A stretch of 64,000 bases of DNA from positions 2,542,001-2,606,000 of the forward strand of contig NC_018227.2 of the NCBI RefSeq assembly GCF_000304355.2, in the 5' to 3' direction. Both the position numbers and the translations under genes were made by a program. Positions 61,363 to 64,000 of this stretch are shown here, piece by piece (the first letter of the stretch is position 1; every line of letters starts with the position of its first letter). Under the pieces are notes generated by a model, which saw only the letters and a program-made list of their open reading frames with translations, was not told the origin of the DNA and ran no database searches. This DNA is from Methanoculleus bourgensis MS2. Its GTDB lineage: Archaea; Halobacteriota; Methanomicrobia; Methanomicrobiales; Methanoculleaceae.

Positions 61363-61959
61363 ATGAAACGAATGTTTGGTATCCTTGCCCTCATGGTGGT
61401 CGCCAGCATCATGATCGCAGGGTGTGTACAGCCGGGAGGTAACGAGACGGTGACCCCCGCCCCTACAACGCCGGCGGTCACCGAGACCCCGCTGGCAACA
61501 GAGACGCCACTGGCGACAGAGACCCCAATGGAGACTGAGACCACTCCGATGGAGACCGTGACCACGGAGGAGACTGAGACCACTGCTACAACTGAGACGA
61601 CCGTGACCACGGAGGAGACCGCGACCACCGCCACAACTGAGACGACCGCGACTCCAATGGAGACTGGGACCCCACCGCTGCCGCCGGCCGGTGAGGAGGG
61701 TGCTATCTCGATCACCGCGAGCGGGTTTGACCCGGATACGCTCACCATCCCGACGGACACCACGGTGACCTGGACCAACGATGCCGACACGAACCAGACC
61801 ATCACGCTCACGGGTCCGACCGGGTCCGTCGACCTCGGGACGCTTGAGTCGGGCGACTCGGTCAACTACATCTTCACTGAATCTGGCAACTACGCCTACG
61901 TATCAGAGGAGACCGGATTTGACGGGACAGTCACCGTCACCGGAAACACAACCGCATAA
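61363..61959 (+). CDS. Cupredoxin-like lipoprotein with Thr/Glu stalk, no copper ligands
   Basis: A 198-residue exported lipoprotein. The signal peptide ends in a lipobox (SIMIAGC, lipidated Cys at about 21). Residues about 30-110 are a low-complexity stalk of repeated Thr, Glu, Pro and Ala (TETPLATETPMETE-like units). Residues about 115-198 form a plastocyanin-like domain (SGFDPDTLTIPTDTTVTWTN). The usual copper ligands are gone: Gln for His in TNQTIT, and YAYVSEETGFDGTVTV in place of the Cys-His-Met loop. It is probably structural or adhesive and anchored outside the membrane. Confidence 0.78.
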   Translation: MKRMFGILALMVVASIMIAGCVQPGGNETVTPAPTTPAVTETPLATETPLATETPMETETTPMETVTTEETETTATTETTVTTEETATTATTETTATPMETGTPPLPPAGEEGAISITASGFDPDTLTIPTDTTVTWTNDADTNQTITLTGPTGSVDLGTLESGDSVNYIFTESGNYAYVSEETGFDGTVTVTGNTTA

Positions 61960-61961
61960 TC

Positions 61962-61970
61962 CCTTTTTCC
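61962..61970 (+). terminator. Poly-T terminator
   Basis: CCTTTTTCC, a T5 run 5-9 bases after the lipoprotein stop at 61959. Confidence 0.4.
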
Positions 61971-62003
61971 CGCCGGTACCGGGGGATGCAGGGCGAATCT
62001 CCC

Positions 62004-63335
62004 CTACGCCCGCCGGTACGCCGCGGCGGCCTGCACCAGCCCTTCCGCAAACCCTGCCGTGAAGTAGGCGTGGGTGTACTGCCCGACCGCGTTCTGCGCG
62101 ACGAGTCCGTCCCGGCCGCCGTCGATCCCCCGGCCCCGGGCGAGTTCCAGCGCAAACCTCGCATCGGGAGCACAATCGAGCCGTGAGTAGTGGTACTCCT
62201 GGCCCCGGAAGGCGGAGCCCTGCGCAAGCACCGGTGTCGTGCCGACCACCCTGGCCTCAACGTAGCCGAGAGCCTGGAGGCGGTCGGTCATCACCGCCGA
62301 CGCCGGGAGAACCCCCGCCATCGGGTAGTCGCCATCAGTGGTCGTGAGCCGCTCTGCCAGGTAGATGAGCCCCCCACACTCGGCGAAGACCGGCATACCG
62401 TCGTCGGCCGCCTGCCGCACATCCTCCCGGCACCGGGAGGCGGCGAGCGCCTCTGCGTGGAGTTCTGGGTAGCCGCCCCCGAGGTAGAGCGCGTCCACCT
62501 CCGGGAGCCGGTCGGTCATCGGCGAGAAGAAGACAATCTCCGCTCCGGCCCGCACGAGACGGTCGAGGTTGTCGGCATAGTAGAAGCAGAACGCCGCGTC
62601 GTTCGCGACACCGAGGCGGACCCGCGCCTCCGGCCGGTCGGGGTCCTCCGGCGGCACCGGGAGGGGCGGGGCCGACCGTGCAAGGTCGATGATCCCGGGC
62701 AGATCGCAGGTCTCCTCCACCACCGCCCCGAACCCCCCAAGCACCCCGGTCTCGGCCGCCATCTCGAGCCCGAGGTGCCGGCTCCCGACCGTGAGGTCTT
62801 TTCGCCGGGGGACCCAGCCGCAGGCAGGGACGCTCTCCGTGGCCGCGATCATGGCCCGGTGGCGGGGGCTCCCGACCCGGTTGAAGATGACCCCCGCGAC
62901 CCTGACATCCGGGTCAAACCCCGCATACCCGAGGGCCATCGCATGCACGCTCCGTGACGCGCCCCCGGCGTCCACCACGAGGAGCACCGGCGCGTCAAGG
63001 ACCTTCGCGACGTGGGCGGTGCTCGCGGTATCGCTCCCTTCAAGCCCGTCGTAGAGCCCCATCGCACCCTCGACGACGGCGATATCGGCCCCGGCAGAGG
63101 CACGGACGACCGTCTCCCGCACACCCGCCTCCCCCATCATGAACGGGTCGAGGTTGCGCGACGTCCTGCCGCAGATGGCCGAATGGTGCGTGGGATCGAT
63201 GAAGTCCGGGCCTACCTTGAAGGGCTGGACAGCAAGCCCCCGGGCGGCGAGCGCCGCCATCAGGCCGCTTGCAAGCGTAGTCTTGCCGCACCCGCTGTGG
63301 GTTCCGGCGATGATGATTCGTGGAATCGGGCGCAT
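62004..63335 (-). CDS. Cobyrinate / Ni-sirohydrochlorin a,c-diamide synthase
   Basis: A 443-residue CbiA-family amidase. The ATP-binding N-terminus is GTHSGCGKTTLASGLMAAL, followed by FKVGPDFIDPTHHSAI and EGAMGLYDG. The glutaminase domain has the catalytic Cys in FAECGGLIYLAE and VEARVVG near the end. CbiA amidates the a and c side chains of cobyrinate; the close relative CfbB does the same on Ni-sirohydrochlorin for coenzyme F430. Sequence alone does not settle which. The divergent CbiM suggests metal-tetrapyrrole synthesis. The ATG at 63335 (MRPIPRIII) is chosen over the frame from 63368. Confidence 0.82.
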   Translation of the reverse strand: MRPIPRIIIAGTHSGCGKTTLASGLMAALAARGLAVQPFKVGPDFIDPTHHSAICGRTSRNLDPFMMGEAGVRETVVRASAGADIAVVEGAMGLYDGLEGSDTASTAHVAKVLDAPVLLVVDAGGASRSVHAMALGYAGFDPDVRVAGVIFNRVGSPRHRAMIAATESVPACGWVPRRKDLTVGSRHLGLEMAAETGVLGGFGAVVEETCDLPGIIDLARSAPPLPVPPEDPDRPEARVRLGVANDAAFCFYYADNLDRLVRAGAEIVFFSPMTDRLPEVDALYLGGGYPELHAEALAASRCREDVRQAADDGMPVFAECGGLIYLAERLTTTDGDYPMAGVLPASAVMTDRLQALGYVEARVVGTTPVLAQGSAFRGQEYHYSRLDCAPDARFALELARGRGIDGGRDGLVAQNAVGQYTHAYFTAGFAEGLVQAAAAYRRA

Positions 63336-63469
63336 AACGTAGGAGTAGTGTTGAATATCGTATAACATAAATATGACCTGTGATAACCTGGATATATCAA
63401 ATTAATTTGCCTTACAACAAATAACTTTGATTGATTCGCCGGCACGGCCGACCTGAGGTGGATAGAAAC

Positions 63470-64000
63470 ATGCACATCATGGAAGGATTCTTACCAAGTC
63501 CCTGGTGGGAGATCTGGTTCCTCATCTCCCTGCCCTTCATCATCATCGGAGTCTACCAGTTAAACAAGCTTGTACAGGAGAAACGGGAAGCCCTGCCGCT
63601 CCTTGCGGTCGCAGGGGCGTTCGTCTTCGTCCTCTCCTCGCTCAAACTCCCCTCGTTCAACGGGAGCTGCTCCCACCCCACGGGGACCGGGCTTGGGGCC
63701 GTCCTCTTCGGTCCCTGTATCGCCGGGGTCCTCGGGCTGATCGTCCTCGTCTTCCAGGCGGTCTTCCTTGCGCACGGCGGGCTCACCACCCTCGGGGCGA
63801 ACGTCTTCTCGATGGGGATCGCGGGTCCGGCCGTCGCCTATGCCATCTATAAGGTCGGGACCCGTGTGGGCGCAAACACCTACGCGACGGTCTTTGTCGC
63901 CGCAGCCCTCGCCGACCTCTTCACCTACGTCGTCACCTCGATCCAGCTTGCGCTTGCGTTCCCGGGGACCACCGGGTTTGTCGGGGCATTCACGGCCTTC
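63470..64000 (+). CDS. cbiM: CbiM-type cobalt/nickel transporter component, partial
   Basis: The 5' 177 codons of a CbiM gene that runs off the window. It starts MHIMEGFLPSPWWEIW, the family N-terminus whose Met-His-Ile forms the metal site, and continues with the FNGSCSHPTGTGLGAVLFGP motif (in two parts: PSFNGSCSHPTGTG and GAVLFGP). GAGGTG lies seven bases before the ATG. CbiM is the substrate-binding membrane part of an ECF importer for Co or Ni. CbiN/Q/O partners would lie downstream. It is divergent from the diamide synthase. Confidence 0.92.
   Translation, partial: MHIMEGFLPSPWWEIWFLISLPFIIIGVYQLNKLVQEKREALPLLAVAGAFVFVLSSLKLPSFNGSCSHPTGTGLGAVLFGPCIAGVLGLIVLVFQAVFLAHGGLTTLGANVFSMGIAGPAVAYAIYKVGTRVGANTYATVFVAAALADLFTYVVTSIQLALAFPGTTGFVGAFTAF

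Overview
The window is GC-rich archaeal DNA, most likely from a methanogen of the order Methanomicrobiales. A Methanoculleus-like genome is my best guess from gene content; no species can be read directly. The signs are TATA boxes of the form TTTATA/TATAAATA 25-35 bases before many starts, archaeal GGAGGTGATC-type ribosome binding sites, several leaderless starts, and archaeal families: a RibL-type nucleotidyltransferase, endonuclease Q, a UPF0216 protein, a dihydropteroate-synthase-like protein, a RaSEA-like radical SAM protein, a PGF-pre-PGF surface protein and a CbiA/CfbB synthase next to CbiM.

Layout. 0-16 kb is a surface-glycan region: two FemAB-like acyltransferases (+) converge on two CapK/PaaK-like ligases (-). 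After a RaSEA-like gene comes a minus-strand operon of GT2, WecB, WecC, GT4, an alpha/alpha-toroid protein and a two-domain dehydrogenase. WecB and WecC should make UDP-ManNAcA for that glycan. 16-24 kb holds TruA with a PHP phosphoesterase, a pterin-binding protein, a cupredoxin-fasciclin secreted protein, a JAMM protease-RibL-exporter run, and a PAS/GAF sensor with a histidine-kinase H-box but no ATPase domain. 24.3-25.5 kb is gene-free and full of GC-rich dispersed and inverted repeats. 25.5-39 kb carries housekeeping and unknown genes: a YgjP-like protease, an M28 peptidase, glutamine synthetase, LUD, MscS, an RNase II-family enzyme, and an intact plus a broken copy of one methyltransferase family. 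39-47 kb holds a truncated IS630 transposase, then a PGF-type surface protein and a complete five-gene peptide/nickel-type ABC transporter, with a terminator between the binding protein and the first permease.

The most unusual part is an AT-rich island at about 49.3-54.3 kb. It has an immunity-like gene, a two-gene unit (PIN-GNAT-PUA-like fusion overlapping an ASCH protein), a PD-(D/E)XK nuclease and an orphan BglII-type endonuclease with no methyltransferase beside it. It looks like an acquired defence or toxin region. 54.4-64 kb returns to chromosomal genes: cupin, archaeosine/queuosine-precursor transporter, a bacterial-type shikimate kinase, a 5'-truncated tRNA-Val, a Cys-rich HxlR regulator divergent from a 57-residue Cys/His-rich protein, a solitary MNT nucleotidyltransferase, a DUF4143 ATPase, endonuclease Q, a cupredoxin-like lipoprotein without copper ligands, CbiA/CfbB, and a CbiM cut by the window edge.

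All functions are read from motifs and family memory; no search was run.
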